A stretch of DNA of 64,000 nucleotides. Source: Alitta virens (Eukaryota > Annelida > Polychaeta > Phyllodocida > Nereididae). The notes below the pieces were generated by a model. The model ran no database searches. It was not told the origin of the DNA and saw only the letters and a program-made list of their open reading frames with translations. Location of the stretch: positions 2,180,001-2,244,000 of the forward strand of contig OW028573.1 of NCBI GenBank assembly GCA_932294295.1, given 5' to 3'. The stretch's first letter is position 1, and each line of letters begins with the position of its first letter. Positions 36,243 to 47,989 of this stretch are shown piece by piece. A program made the translations under genes and the position numbers.

Positions 36243-36780
36243 GATATAAATTCACGCAATTGATGAGGAAAAATATTCATTTGAAACTAATAAAACCCCA
36301 GCACCTCAACTTGGGCTATATGGAACCTGGAACCATTCCCTTGGCCAAAGTGGTGGAGGTGGGGCAGGTTGTACAGCTGGTTATCTGCGAATAATGGTTT
36401 CAATAAGTGGAAGTCGTCCATGTGAGACATATTTATGTGTCTTGCACTTAGTCTAAATGCTAAAGCAAAACCGTGGTGCATGGGGTTAAATATGTAGAAG
36501 GGTATGTGGACTTAATCCGGCCACACATCTACCTCAGACGGTTGTATTAGCGCTATTAGCAAGGTCAAACCAGTGGTCCGAGTGGTGTTCATCGTCAGAT
36601 TCTGATGAGACCTGGTCACTTCATCAGGGGCATATACATGATATATGTAACATTTGTGCTGGACAGAATATATGAATCAAAATTAAATTACATCTTTGGG
36701 AAAGAGCTTTTCTATGACATCTTCATAGTTCTTATGGCGAAATGGGTGGGAATTAAACCAATAGAGTCTTCACTGAACAG

Positions 36781-37054
36781 CCCTGAATTCAGCAAGACAT
36801 TTCCTCCCCTCTTATTACTCGTTTTGCTTTTCAGACACAGTACGTAGGTATAACTGATTCCATAAATATAACTTTCGAAAAAAACAAAAATCAACTTAAT
36901 GATGAAGTGTCAAATATACATTAAAATGCACTAAAAAAATACTGCTGCTAGGATGCACTTTGCTTCAGCCCAATCAGTCAAGGGCAGGAACTTTTTCAGC
37001 CAACAGAATTGCAATATTCTGTTTTAGCCACCTGGTGGAAATACAGAGAACCTT
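36781..37054. repeat. Direct repeat, second copy
   Basis: Second copy of the 35957-36242 unit, similar throughout with small indels. Non-coding in both copies. Confidence 0.88.
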
Positions 37055-37651
37055 CCGTGAAAATCCACTATTGATTATATGATCCAGCCCATAGAAGATA
37101 AAGATCATAAGAGACACCCCTTTATAATACTTGGGTCAAACCAGTAACTTCAGGATTATATGAATCTAGGATTTTATCATTTATAGGTTCTACACACTGT
37201 CAGATAGACAATTTGACTGACCACTATTACTGAATGAAACATTTGGCATTGTCTTAGTCACTGGAATGAACTAATCTCAGACAGCTCAGCAGACTTTACA
37301 TTTTTTTTGCTGTGGACTGTTCCATTTGAAAGAGGGGGGGGGGGGTGGATCAGAAAATTTTCAGACCCCCCCAATTAGTGTTTTTATTGACAGACCTACC
37401 CCGCTTTTCCACATTAAGATATTAAGTAATACTGTTCAACCACCCACCCCCTCTTTTTCTCTTTGGAGAACCCCCCACCCTGCTTTTTCAAAATTTCTCT
37501 GAGGGTCCTGGTTAACCTTTTGTCACAATTCACCTGTAAAAAATACCTTCTGAAAACATACTCATTGATGAAAGATTACTACTTCATTTATTAGTTAAAG
37601 TTGAGTATACAATTTTACAATAATCAAATTTTATATAATTTACTAGTGCAT

Positions 37652-40600
37652 TTACAAAAGGTTCAAGCGCTTCTCCACAATTGCATGAGGTTGTCCAATA
37701 ACTTCTGAGTCTGCGGCAACTGTAAATTAAAATCAAGAGTATTATTCATTATATGTCATTATATGGAAACTTACCGAAAAGTTACTAAGATGCGACTAGT
37801 TATTGCAAGAATTAAAGTACAGTTCTGGGGTATCATTGTTCCCATGAAATATCTTACCATTCAGGACGTCTTCATAGTCAATTGTGTCCAATTTGCCAGT
37901 TAGAGAATCGAGCATGGTGTTGGACGAAGAAAGGAATGGTAACCGACTGACCTGAAAACATTGTTTTGGGAGATTTAGAATAATCATGAGGATACCAAAA
38001 CAAATACCTACAAACACATACAGCATTGGGAGGAAAAATACTGTCACCAAATAATATATGAACCGAGTTTCAGACAACACAGACAACAAACTTTGATATA
38101 TTACCTGGGAAGCTGATTTTCTTTCCATCTGGAGACGAAGTGGAGCATGTACGCCTTGCAAATTTCTCAACATAACAAAGTCCATCTTTTCCTTATTAGC
38201 ATGCCACTGTTAAAAATAAAATAAAAAACAAACAACTGAAATTTTGTGCAAATAGACAGACACTAACAAGAATGATAAGGCACCTAATTATGTGAAGTGA
38301 CTAGTGTAATAATTTTTTTAGTTACTAACATTTCTCTCAGAATGCTCCAGGGGATGTGATACTTGTAAACCATCTCGTACCGTTGAAGGCCTAAAATCAA
38401 ACAAATTCAATAAGTCACTGACTGTAATACATGTAATTATTTTAACTGAATAATTCATCATTATTTAATTTATCAATGTTTCTCAGCATCCTCACATGTA
38501 TTTTATCCTAATTTGAGGTAATCATTAGCTGGAGACCTGTACAGACAATAACATAAATTTTTCTTACCCATGGAGCATGACATTGGGGATTCCAAATGTT
38601 TCTTCCTTGGCTTCATTCTTGGTTATGCCACAAGGCACTGGGCGAAGAGGTGGATATCCGAAACTCTAAAATGATATATAAATAAAGATTTACTCATGAA
38701 CTATTTCTTGATGAACAACTACATAAATACAACCCCTATGATGATGACCAAACTGTGTACTTTAACATTACAAAGACATTCACTAAAACCAGGGGTGGGT
38801 CAGGGGGCACTTTGGGTCGTCTGTTAAGACTAATCAATAATACACAAGGCTTGTTGATAAAACAGACCAGCCCATTAATCGAGCCCCGTTTGTTTATTGT
38901 TGTTGGATCTAGGCAACTCTGTCTATTCAACAATGACAAGCCAAGCTTGGGTAGACAAATCTGTCAATTAAACGAGCCCAGCTTGTTGGAAGAAAATATG
39001 TTCCTATTCCTTGAACTGAGGTACATTGTTCAACGGTTGTTGTGGATCACCAAATTTAGTTAATTTTAGCACTCAGAGGGGAAGCAGACGACCATCTAGA
39101 ATACAGGTGAACACGTCGACATGCAAATTTGTTGACATACCAAGTAGTTGACAACTAAGAAGGCCCAGTACAATTTGTTGACAAACCAACTTAAAGTCTA
39201 ATTTTGGGTCATTGACAGAATTATGACCACTTTATCCAATTCATTGACAGGTCATTAGTATGTCGTTGACATCTTTATGCTAACTCAACAACTAATCTGC
39301 CCGGCTACCATTTCATTGACAAACTGGTCAGTTAAGTTCCAACAGTAGTCAAATACTATACGGAGTTATTCCATGTATAAAACTGCAGATAATTTCTGTT
39401 TCTGAATTCGAACCACTGCTAACAGTGTTATTTATTTATTCACATTTGTGTTAATGCCAATAATGGGCATCATATTAATGGGGTGGCGGTCATAACGGCT
39501 ACATGCAAAAACGGCTACAACCATAACGGCTACAACCAAAACGGCTACACGACGATAACCAAAACAGCTATACCAATTTTGGGGACGTAACCAAAATGGC
39601 TACACCAATTTTGGGGACATAACCAAAACGGCTACACCAATTTTGGGGACATAACAAAAACGGCTACACCAATTTTGGGGACATAACCAAAACGGCAACA
39701 GTGTTTTTCAAGCCTTAACCAAAACGGCAACAGTAGCTTTTTACGTCGACCGGCCTGGACACCAAACGGCTACAACCACAAAGACCAAAACGGCAACAGA
39801 GAATAAGTGAGGACCATTCTAGTCTCAGTTTATATATACTTGGTCATGGAATTGAGAATTGTAATCAAGAAACAAAAGAAAACAATAATCTTTTGCATGT
39901 TCTTTAATTATGGTCGGCCGTACAATCAATGTCATGCATTAAATGCAATTGCATGTTCTTTAATTGTCGCCGGCAATGACATGCAATCGTGGCTTCTCCT
40001 TTTGATCGTATCTTCTTACGAAAAAAAAAGTGTAGCCGTTTTGGTGTATGGAAGTGTAGCCGTTTTGGACTACGAATTTATGGCTGTAGCCGTTTGGACA
40101 TGGCTTGTAGCCGTTTTGGTCATCTCTTAATTTGGGATTTTTGGTTGTAGCTGTTTTGGGGATGCCATTAAATTGTGTAGCCGTTTTGGGTTGTAGCCGT
40201 TTTCGCGTGTAGCCATTATGACTGGCATTCATATTAATGTACACAGCAGTCCCTATCAAACACGTGCCAGCTCGTTGTATAGATATTACATACATTGTAA
40301 CTTAACAATTCTCGCTTATCATGCCTATCAAGTAGAGAATATAGCCACTTCGGTTTGTTATGTTTTTTTTTTTAATACAGGTTAATTCGTTGACACGAAA
40401 ATTCGTTGACATGCCAAGTCATTGACACATTAGAAGGCCTGGTACAAATTCGTTGACAAACCAACTCGTATAAATTTGGAAGACAAAAAGTCGTTGACAA
40501 ACTTTTGCCCACAACAACCAACTCGTTGACAGGTCATTACCATCACGTTGACATATTAATGCAAACTCGTTGACCACTAATCTCCCCAATGATCATTTCT

Positions 40601-41127
40601 TCGACAAACCAGAGTCGGCCGTTGGAAAATCTGCTGCGGATTACCATAGTCACAAATACATTCTTATATAGTTTGCCTTCCCAAAGCCAACCGGTTGGTT
40701 TTCAACGAATTGGCTGTCGGCGATTTTGCGTGACGACGAATTGACTCGATACCTTTTTTTCTACCTGTCTTGGAATGCTCACAGTTGAGTATTGTAAATT
40801 AATGTAAATAATAATATTAAGCTCCAGTGCCTCCACACCATGATTAATTTGACATAATACAATGCCAATATCTCTTTCAGTTCACAAATAGCATTGACCA
40901 TTGACAAAAGTCCAAAGCAAAGGTGTAAATCACTGGTCTAATGTTAAAAATAATGAGTTGAGTTTAGACGGGCGATAATATGCTACTCTAAAGCCATCTT
41001 CATTCCTGGGTCTACACACATCTTATACACAAGATCTGGCTTCCATTTTACTACAAACTACACGGCTTTACTATGAAAATAATTGAGGTATATTGTAAAA
41101 GTACAAGCTGCATTTTTCTCTTACCAT
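37652..41127 (-). CDS. POMP: Proteasome maturation protein (POMP / UMP1)
   Basis: Six coding exons: 41125-41127, 38568-38665, 38330-38390, 38105-38206, 37858-37951, 37652-37719; 141 aa, the same as human POMP. The first coding exon holds only the ATG, directly followed by GTAAGAG. Conserved parts: SHPLEHSERN, MDFVMLRNLQGVHAPLRLQME, SRLPFLSSSN, IDYEDVLN and the ending AIVEKRLNLL. POMP chaperones 20S core assembly, recruiting beta subunits to alpha rings at the ER, and is then degraded as the first substrate. Intron 1 (38666-41124) is swollen by three mobile elements. Confidence 0.95.
39100..39365 (+). mobile_element. TTCGTTGACA tandem-arm element, fragment (copy 3b)
   Basis: Begins AATACAGGTGAACACGTCGAC and carries TTGTTGACA/CATTGACA motifs in the same order as 40374-40620, including AAGGCCCAGTACAA and GACAAACCAAC. 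No inverted right arm is seen, so it is truncated or decayed before copy B at 39481. Confidence 0.65.
39481..40229 (-). mobile_element. AACGGCTAC tandem-arm element, copy B (reversed)
   Basis: 749 bp in POMP intron 1, in the opposite orientation to copy A. Ends are GGGTGGCGGTCATAACGGC and, reversed, AATGCCAGTCATAATGGC, matching copy A end for end. Target duplication CATATTAATG at 39471-39480 and 40230-40239. One arm contains a local triplication of a unit with ACCAATTTTGGGGACATAACC and AAAACGGCTAC. Open readings in it simply translate the repeat. Confidence 0.9.
40374..40753 (+). mobile_element. TTCGTTGACA tandem-arm element, copy 3a
   Basis: 380 bp. The left end AATACAGGTTAATTCGTTGACACG is followed by repeated TTCGTTGACA units. 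The right end reversed is GGTATCGAGTCAATTCGTCG. The two ends are inverted copies with mismatches. Outside are T-runs (11 and 7 T), so a duplication of about 7 T is possible but not provable. Non-coding. Confidence 0.7.
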
Positions 41128-43130
41128 TTCGATAGTGAATGGACAACAACCACACGATGACTGTCAAATTTTCTGTCAAATTTTCTCGCCAGATGGCACA
41201 ATGACAAAGCTCTACCATGCCCTCTTGTGTTGAACAGCAAAATCAGTTCAGTTGACACAAAAACTGTTGAGATCTGCATTGCTTTTCAGACTTTCTTGCA
41301 GGATTTATGTAAGTTTTTTGTCACATAACCAGTACGTGACAGCCCAGTTAATTTATATACAAGTTTTATATGTTTACACTGTACACTTTCATCTGCATGA
41401 TCTGGCTGCATCTGCTGATAGTGAGCTCCTTGCACTCTGAATGTGCTGGGTGTTTAGTTATGTTGCGTCCACGACTCACGAGTTATGTAAATTTTAAATT
41501 TGTAATAAGTTAAAGTAATCTAGGCCTAACTTAAAATTGTACATTCTGTTCAGTTAAAGGTATTTTTTATTTATTTTTTGGTTTTGCCACCCCCAACTTC
41601 CATAGCTCACAACAAAAGGATAAGAAAGTGACCATGTTCCTCCCCCCCCCCCCCTCAAATTGATTGGACTGAAATTTTAATATAAGGTGGTAATTATCTA
41701 ATTTTTAGCACTGCCAGTTACCAGCCACCAGTATGATGAGAAATGTGCCAACAGGATAAAAGTATATGTCCTAATGCTGTAGTGGGCTAATGTTATTTGT
41801 ATGTTGAATTTTATTTATTTTTGACTGACCAGCCCATTAAAAATTGCCCTGACTAGAGGGCCTCCAGTCAAGTCTGATATAATAAAGATCAAGCCTCAGT
41901 TAATAAAATAGAATGTGGGAGACAAACCCCACTTTTGAAAAAAATAAAAACTGAAACCCCCCTCCTATGTGTATATATGTTCCATACATTTAGCAAAATG
42001 TTCCTTCTTATACAAAACTGTTACTGATCTTTACACCATTTCTGGCTATATGCACCCTTAGAACTACCCTTATATCATCTTTTTAAGTTCTTACAACTAC
42101 AAGTCCATAGCTTACAGTGACTCCTATAGGCAGCGATAGTTTGGTGTGTAAGACAGCATCTTAACCAGACTTCTACATTGTTCTATGGCTACTTATTGAA
42201 GAATACCAGGTAATATGAGGGAGTTTTCATACATGCACAAGACTTTGCATACAGAACATTAAATATAAATATATTGAATATATCCTGTCTCCAAATGGTA
42301 TCATTTCTACTTACTTGACCGTAAATTTTGAAAGAAATTAGTCCGGAAGATTTTATATCATTATATGAATGTGTTGACATTTCTCTTCCATTTACAGTAT
42401 TGACAGGAAAATTACTGATATTACAGTGGTTTTGTTAAGTAGCTTTTAAAAGTGCATATTGAGCAGATCTTTTTGCACAGTGTATGTAGTGTGTGTCCAC
42501 ATTGCACTTTTTACATAATTCCCAATTTAGAGTTTCATTTAGGACCTTAAAGTCTGATTACAATTAGTTTTCTCTAAGTACTTGATTGCTAGCTGTAGCA
42601 GATCAATGTCTTGAATAGCCACAGAGTAATTGCGATTAATCATTGCTCTTTGACCTTTGATAGCTTAATTAATTACAATCAGCAGTCCTGATTCACTAAC
42701 TGAATTAACTATTTGGTGGCCTCGGGCAACCTTTAATGTCAAGCCCCGTTCCTATTGAATATTATTATGCAGTCTAAAAATGAAAATTTAATCAATATTT
42801 CATATATTTTCATGTGATCATATGCTTGTGGTATGACAATGGCTGGCATAGCTGAACACCTGAGCCATTAATTCATAATTGAGTAACACCTTGTCATATG
42901 ACATCAGCAAAGAATAACCATGAGGTTGTGGTAAATTGATGAGTGCCACGGTCTTGTATTACTGTGGTTGTTGCATATCTGCAATGTAAATCACTCTTTA
43001 TATATTCTCTGTCATGTTTCAGAGTGGGCGTGCAACCTATTACGGATTCCAAGAGAGTAAATATGTCAAATCAATGACACGGATCTTGTTGAGTTCTCTG
43101 TACACCCTTTAGAAAACAGCTAGAGCAATC
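41128..43130. promoter_or_regulatory. Upstream region shared by POMP and the PHOSPHO-type gene
   Basis: About 2 kb between divergent start codons. A probable 5' UTR acceptor (TCATGTTTCAG) about 110 bp before the phosphatase ATG suggests an upstream non-coding exon. A C-run lies near 41641. No other gene seen. Confidence 0.4.
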
Positions 43131-43862
43131 ATGCCAGGAGGAAAACAACAGAAGGTCCTTGTGGCTTTTGACTTTGATCACAGTTTAATTGATGACAACA
43201 GTGACTTGTACGTGAAGAAGCTAGCACCAAATGGACAAATCCCTGCTGAGATTAAGGCCATGTACAATGACCAGGGCTGGAACATATTCATGGCGGCCAT
43301 CTTCAAGTATCTGCACAACGATAAGGTAACTCCCAGCAATATACTGGACTGTATGAAGGAAATACCATTCATTGATGGCATGCACAACTTGTTGGAATAC
43401 TTAAAACAGGAGCAGTTTGAATCTATCATCATATCAGATGCCAATTCAGTTTTCATTGACTGCATCTTGGAACATGCAAAATATGCTGAGGTCTTCAGCC
43501 AGGTGTATACGAACCCTGCCTGGTTTAACGATCAAGGATGCCTCCAGCTGCAACCATATCATAATCAGGACTGGTGTGACTTGAGTACTGTTAATTTGTG
43601 CAAAGGTCATATACTTGACACGCATATCAAGGAAAATCTGCAAAAAGGTACAGTGTACGATTTTGTCGCTTACATTGGAGATGGAAGCAATGATTTATGT
43701 CCAAGCCTTAGACTTCGTGCCCAAGATGTGGTGTTTCCTCGTGAAGGATATGCGCTTGTGAAGAAAATTGCTGCACTGGACCCTGGAACCATGAAAGCTG
43801 AAGTCATCTCATGGTCGTCTGGTCATGACATTCTTGAAATCTTGAAGCAGCGTTGTAGCTAG
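43131..43862 (+). CDS. PHOSPHO2-like: PHOSPHO1/PHOSPHO2-type HAD phosphatase
   Basis: 243 aa, coding in one exon. HAD motif I is FDFDHSLIDDNSD with nucleophile D14 and acid/base D16. Motif II is IIISDANSVFID, and motif IV is YIGDGSNDLCPS with D184 and D188. The small cap between motifs I and II includes FIDGMHNLLEYLKQ. Length fits PHOSPHO2 (241 aa) better than PHOSPHO1 (267). Vertebrate PHOSPHO1 hydrolyses phosphoethanolamine and phosphocholine; PHOSPHO2 prefers pyridoxal 5'-phosphate. The invertebrate family predates that split, so the substrate is not settled. Cytosolic; no signal peptide. Start ATG has an A at -3. AATAAA near 44587 and 44640 could end the transcript. Confidence 0.92.
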   Translation: MPGGKQQKVLVAFDFDHSLIDDNSDLYVKKLAPNGQIPAEIKAMYNDQGWNIFMAAIFKYLHNDKVTPSNILDCMKEIPFIDGMHNLLEYLKQEQFESIIISDANSVFIDCILEHAKYAEVFSQVYTNPAWFNDQGCLQLQPYHNQDWCDLSTVNLCKGHILDTHIKENLQKGTVYDFVAYIGDGSNDLCPSLRLRAQDVVFPREGYALVKKIAALDPGTMKAEVISWSSGHDILEILKQRCS

Positions 43863-45656
43863 TCTTTATGCTGACTGCATCAGTCTTTCAGGAATTGCAA
43901 CTAGTCTACATTATGCACTGATTGATCAAGGAACTTGCATGTACCGCATCATTTGATTGTGTATACTTAATTCCTTGTCTGAAGTGATCTTAATAACTTA
44001 AACCTGTAAATTTTACACGATATAGGGGCCAATCATTGTTTTGTAAAATTTTGTGAGAAATATATAAACATTTTCAGGGTTTCTATTTTTTTTAGTAATT
44101 AAATTATTTATGCTAAGAATGGTTCATCCAAGTATAAGATCTTGTCGTGCCTATTCAGAGTGCTGTGTGATATGTACTGCGAATACATTACAATTTTTGA
44201 AGTAAAAAAAGGTCTGCTTTTGTCACTGTGCCACCTCTTGGAAATTAAAGTATTTCAATGACTCGGACAGTTTACATATCTAGTGACTAAATCTCCCATA
44301 TGTATATGTCCATCATCTGACCAATCAAATGTATATGTCCATTTGACCAATCAACATTAGCCAACATATAAGTTTGCAGAATAGACTCCTGCAAAAGGGC
44401 TTGTATGTAAGTTATGAGACCCGAAGGGGGAACATTTGGCAGCATTGCTGAAGTGATCAAACACATACCATTTGTCACTGGATTAGCTCTCAGAACTGTG
44501 GCAAAATAAGGGTGGAAACAACTTCACTACTTGTCACTGTTGATTATGCTAAGATGTGCAACATGACATCAAGTCTAGGTCTGTAATAAACATTTACATT
44601 GTTGACTCCTGTATTTCTAACACTTGCTACCAGAGTCAAATAAAACCACAATGTATCTTTCATAAACACTTCTCGAGTGTAAGTTCCTACTCTCAAAGCA
44701 TTTTGACCTGGGGCAGGCAATGAAAACCATGGACTGACCAGTAGTAGTCCAGTACATGAATAAAAACCTGGTTGCTTAACAGTGCATTGAACATTTGATT
44801 AATTTACAATTAGTTTTAAACTTATTAAGTTGTTAATACAAATATACAAATAATGTAAAAATACAAAAAGAAAAACATCAAAATGAAGGCTTTTAACTTT
44901 TGAAATTTTCATCATAATATATACAAAAATCGTTATCTTTGTATTACTGAATATTCCAGTAAATTTTTGCTCATCAATAATATATCCAATTACTTTGCAT
45001 TGATTTTCTATGATTTTTCATTTAAACCGGTTTCAGTAACCATTTGCATTGGTCATTTAACTGCATGTCAGTTCCTTTTCTTAAAAAAAAAACGAAACAT
45101 TAATTGGAAAACTTTCTTGAATCTAGATAGGCCGTACTTTTGAAATTTACCCATTGGAAGGTGTGATGGTTTAATTGCTTTGATAGTAACACTCCTTCAA
45201 CTGCAATTGACTTGCAATGACCAGAACGCAACAACTGAACCCCTAGAGCTTACAATTGCTAACTTTAAAGATTCAATGACCTGTCCAATTGCAATTAGCA
45301 ATTAAATTATGCTGGATAGCCCAGCACACCCAGATATTCTCTGGGGATTTCGTGAGGGTGCGTAGCCGCTCAAAATCGTTAAGAATAAATTCTGGTCAGT
45401 TCAGAGTCGATGCATTTGATTGTAAGTCTTTAGCAACAATTGTCGGGGATAATTGGTCAATCGTCCCAACCCTACTTATAACCAAACCAGAAGACCATCC
45501 CATCTTACAGGATTTCCTTTATTTTTTTTGGTGGGGTTAACACATTAAGGGGAAACATTTTTGGTATATTATGTATAAACATTTATTACAACTGATAAAA
45601 TTTCAAGCTCACATTATTACAGCAAATTATACAGTGCAATTAACACATTCAGCCCT
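43863..45656. other. Intergenic, 3' UTRs of converging genes
   Basis: No gene seen. Contains candidate poly(A) signals for the upstream phosphatase gene. Confidence 0.5.
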
Positions 45657-47426
45657 TCAATGTGCTTTCTTCAAATGTTGACGGAAAAAGTGTTCTTCTA
45701 TGAACCGTTTACCACAAGCTTTACAGACAAATATTTTAATTCTGGGCTTGCTTGGTAGTTGTGTAGTTGACAGCTGTTTTCCTTGTTCATTAGGCACTGC
45801 CGATGGGGTCAGTGCCGAAGCCGATGGTTGCAGTTTCACCTCAATTGTCTTAGGGCTGCTTTCAGGAGTAGAGGCTGGCCTCTTACCAAGTAGTGTGCGT
45901 AATACATTAGTATTGACCGAGTATGATGAAATCCCGTTTCCACCCACATGTACTGATTGGCAGGGATGTTCTTGGGCAGGTCCATCAGAAGAATTGACAG
46001 CGACAATTTTGATTTTACTTGTTTTTGTGTCATTGTTACCAGCCAAAGGTGCTGAAGGGCAGGGATGTTCGTCATTTGTCTTTGGAATGCTTTCGGAAGC
46101 CCAATCTTGGAGCATTTTAAATTTAGGTGGTTCTGAGGGGCGGTCAATACAGGTATGTTCTCTGACATGTGCAAACAGAGAATTAACATTAGTGAATTGG
46201 GCATCACATGTCTCTGTGCCGTCTTCAAAGTGCAAAATGCAATGTGGAAAGCCTGTTAAACTCCCTGTGACTGCTTTACATCGAAACATAGGTTGATGTG
46301 ATGGTTTCCGTGTGCCTTTCTTGCCCTGCCAGTGTTGGGCCAGGTGATCCGCTACGCTACTTTGACTAACGTTATTTACATTCTCCCCGCAGTACAGGCA
46401 GAGGAAACTGACACCATATGCAGGCATGGTAGGCACCTGGTGAGACTCGAAGTGCTCAAGTGCACATTTACAGTTGCTGCCAAGATTATCAAAGCACACT
46501 CGGCAGAAAAAAATTGCATCAGAATAGTGCATTAAATTATGAGTACGGAAGATTTCTTTCTCAAAGAAAATTTTACCACAAAAAGTACAACTATAATGTT
46601 TCTTTATTGCAGAACTGTCACTATCCTTTCTTTTGTTTTTTTCATGGAACTTTAAATGCCTAACATAGTTCAAATAGGTTGGGTGGTATATCTTGCACAC
46701 GTGACAGTAATACACAAATCTATGATTAAGATCAGCCATGGGATCCTTGATTTCTGTGTTTGATTTATACTCAACAAAATTAATTTTGCAGTTCTTGCAT
46801 ACTATGGAGGTATTCGTCAAATGCACTTGCATGTGACTTTGCCAGTCTAAACTTGCAATGCCTTGGTCACAGACTGGACATCGATATGACAGGTACGTTT
46901 TGGGTTGAGCATAAATGTAAGGAGTGGCATCATATTCTCGAGCGGGTGGTTCAGAATTGTTAAGTTTGCAAGTGGACAGCACTCCATATGCAGCCTGATG
47001 AGTGATAGGAATTACAGGACTTAATCCAATAACCTGACACCTCTTTGCGCGTTCTATTGCTTGTCGATGCTTTCGCAAGTGATCCATGTATTTTTTTAAC
47101 TCTGTATCAGTATGGTTACATTTCAAACAGGTGTATTTGAAAATATGAGCTCCCTCAGTCTCTTGCATGTGCATCACTGCTTTGTTGTATTCAGTAGTCA
47201 TCAGGCACTTGGCCTTTCTGCAGGTAAACAGTGTCATACGCATGTGATTTTTTAAGTGCACACTTGGGTCCGAGAAGCTTTCTTGGCACACACCACAATA
47301 AAAATTGTCATCTTCACTTAGGTAACAAAGCCTTTTTAAGTATTTTGCCATTGTTGAGTCAAAACGGGTGGACGGACTTCTAACAAAATTCAGGACCGGA
47401 CAAAATTTTGTTAAGTCAGGTATCAT
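45657..47426 (-). CDS. Multi-C2H2 zinc-finger protein, unassigned
   Basis: 589 aa, coding in one exon. About eight to ten C2H2 or C2H2-like fingers. The clearest are YRCPVCDQGIASLDWQSHMQVH (about residue 183), YYCHVCKIYHPTYL...HLKFH (about 245), YSCTFCGKIFF...HNLMH (about 282) and the terminal FVCKACGKRFIEEHFFRQHLKKAH, which ends the protein. Several others have irregular spacing (for example around residues 44, 99, 345 and 400-430). A disordered Ser/Pro-rich stretch at about 440-560 separates the last finger. The irregular fingers and lack of TGEKP linkers resemble POGZ/ADNP-like nuclear proteins more than KRAB-type factors, but I cannot name an orthologue. Translation could also start at M26 (MAKYLKRL). 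Probably a nuclear DNA- or chromatin-binding protein. Confidence 0.85.
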   Translation of the reverse strand: MIPDLTKFCPVLNFVRSPSTRFDSTMAKYLKRLCYLSEDDNFYCGVCQESFSDPSVHLKNHMRMTLFTCRKAKCLMTTEYNKAVMHMQETEGAHIFKYTCLKCNHTDTELKKYMDHLRKHRQAIERAKRCQVIGLSPVIPITHQAAYGVLSTCKLNNSEPPAREYDATPYIYAQPKTYLSYRCPVCDQGIASLDWQSHMQVHLTNTSIVCKNCKINFVEYKSNTEIKDPMADLNHRFVYYCHVCKIYHPTYLNYVRHLKFHEKNKRKDSDSSAIKKHYSCTFCGKIFFEKEIFRTHNLMHYSDAIFFCRVCFDNLGSNCKCALEHFESHQVPTMPAYGVSFLCLYCGENVNNVSQSSVADHLAQHWQGKKGTRKPSHQPMFRCKAVTGSLTGFPHCILHFEDGTETCDAQFTNVNSLFAHVREHTCIDRPSEPPKFKMLQDWASESIPKTNDEHPCPSAPLAGNNDTKTSKIKIVAVNSSDGPAQEHPCQSVHVGGNGISSYSVNTNVLRTLLGKRPASTPESSPKTIEVKLQPSASALTPSAVPNEQGKQLSTTQLPSKPRIKIFVCKACGKRFIEEHFFRQHLKKAH

Positions 47427-47626
47427 CAGCTTTCAGCCGACAGTACTTTCAAATTTCAGTCCATCCGCATGGGCTCTAGTTCTGCATGCAATCTGGAAGT
47501 GGCAAAATTAACATAGTCTCAGTCATTACTACGACATTAGATTAATTTCAGTGGTGTTCGAGCACAAGTTATAAAGCTGACTCGTCTTACAGTGTATTAT
47601 TTGTTTTTGCAGATATATACAAATGT

Positions 47627-47726
47627 GTACCGTAACGGAGGGTACAGGGCAGGTATTATCGAAACTTAAATTAGTTTGTTAACAAAATTGTTAACATTCT
47701 AGTGCGAGTATCCTCCGTTACGGTAC
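47627..47726. mobile_element. Intact 100-bp MITE with TACCGTAACGGAGGGTA ends
   Basis: GTACCGTAACGGAGGGTA on the left and ATCCTCCGTTACGGTAC on the right form near-perfect inverted ends. Its interior matches the two halves flanking copy A at 14570-15285, so it represents the uninterrupted form. It lies about 200 bp upstream of the zinc-finger ATG. Confidence 0.85.
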
Positions 47727-47989
47727 AGCAGTTTCAATCATTGTGTTTGTGTACAGAGCTCTGTGTAAGCTGCACTGTATTCGGATCAGGCTGTCCGTGG
47801 CAGGTTCACACTTACAAATAACAATGTACGAGTACACACATTACGATAACGATGCGACACGGTTAGTCTTACCTTCAAGACCTCATAATTTACCTTAAAA
47901 TTACGATTATCAACACTTGCGGATTACAGCCGTTTGAGCTCGCAGCTTTACAAAATTTAACACTTTCCGTAAGAGGTCGCTGCAGCATA

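Larger units (their letters stand above)
35072..37651. other. Region between JmjC gene and POMP 3' ends
   Basis: No gene seen. AATAAA at about 35814 could end the JmjC transcript. Contains the direct duplication described separately and a G-run near 37336. Confidence 0.5.

Noticed and set aside
39400..39430. Possible tRNA T-arm (GGTTCGAATTC on the minus strand)
   Set aside because: The flanking bases do not pair as a T stem and no cloverleaf can be drawn.
39807..40295. Open readings over copy B
   Set aside because: They translate the AACGGCTAC motif (repeated NGY or related residues).
45700..46296. 198-codon plus-strand reading
   Set aside because: Antisense shadow of the C2H2 zinc-finger gene.
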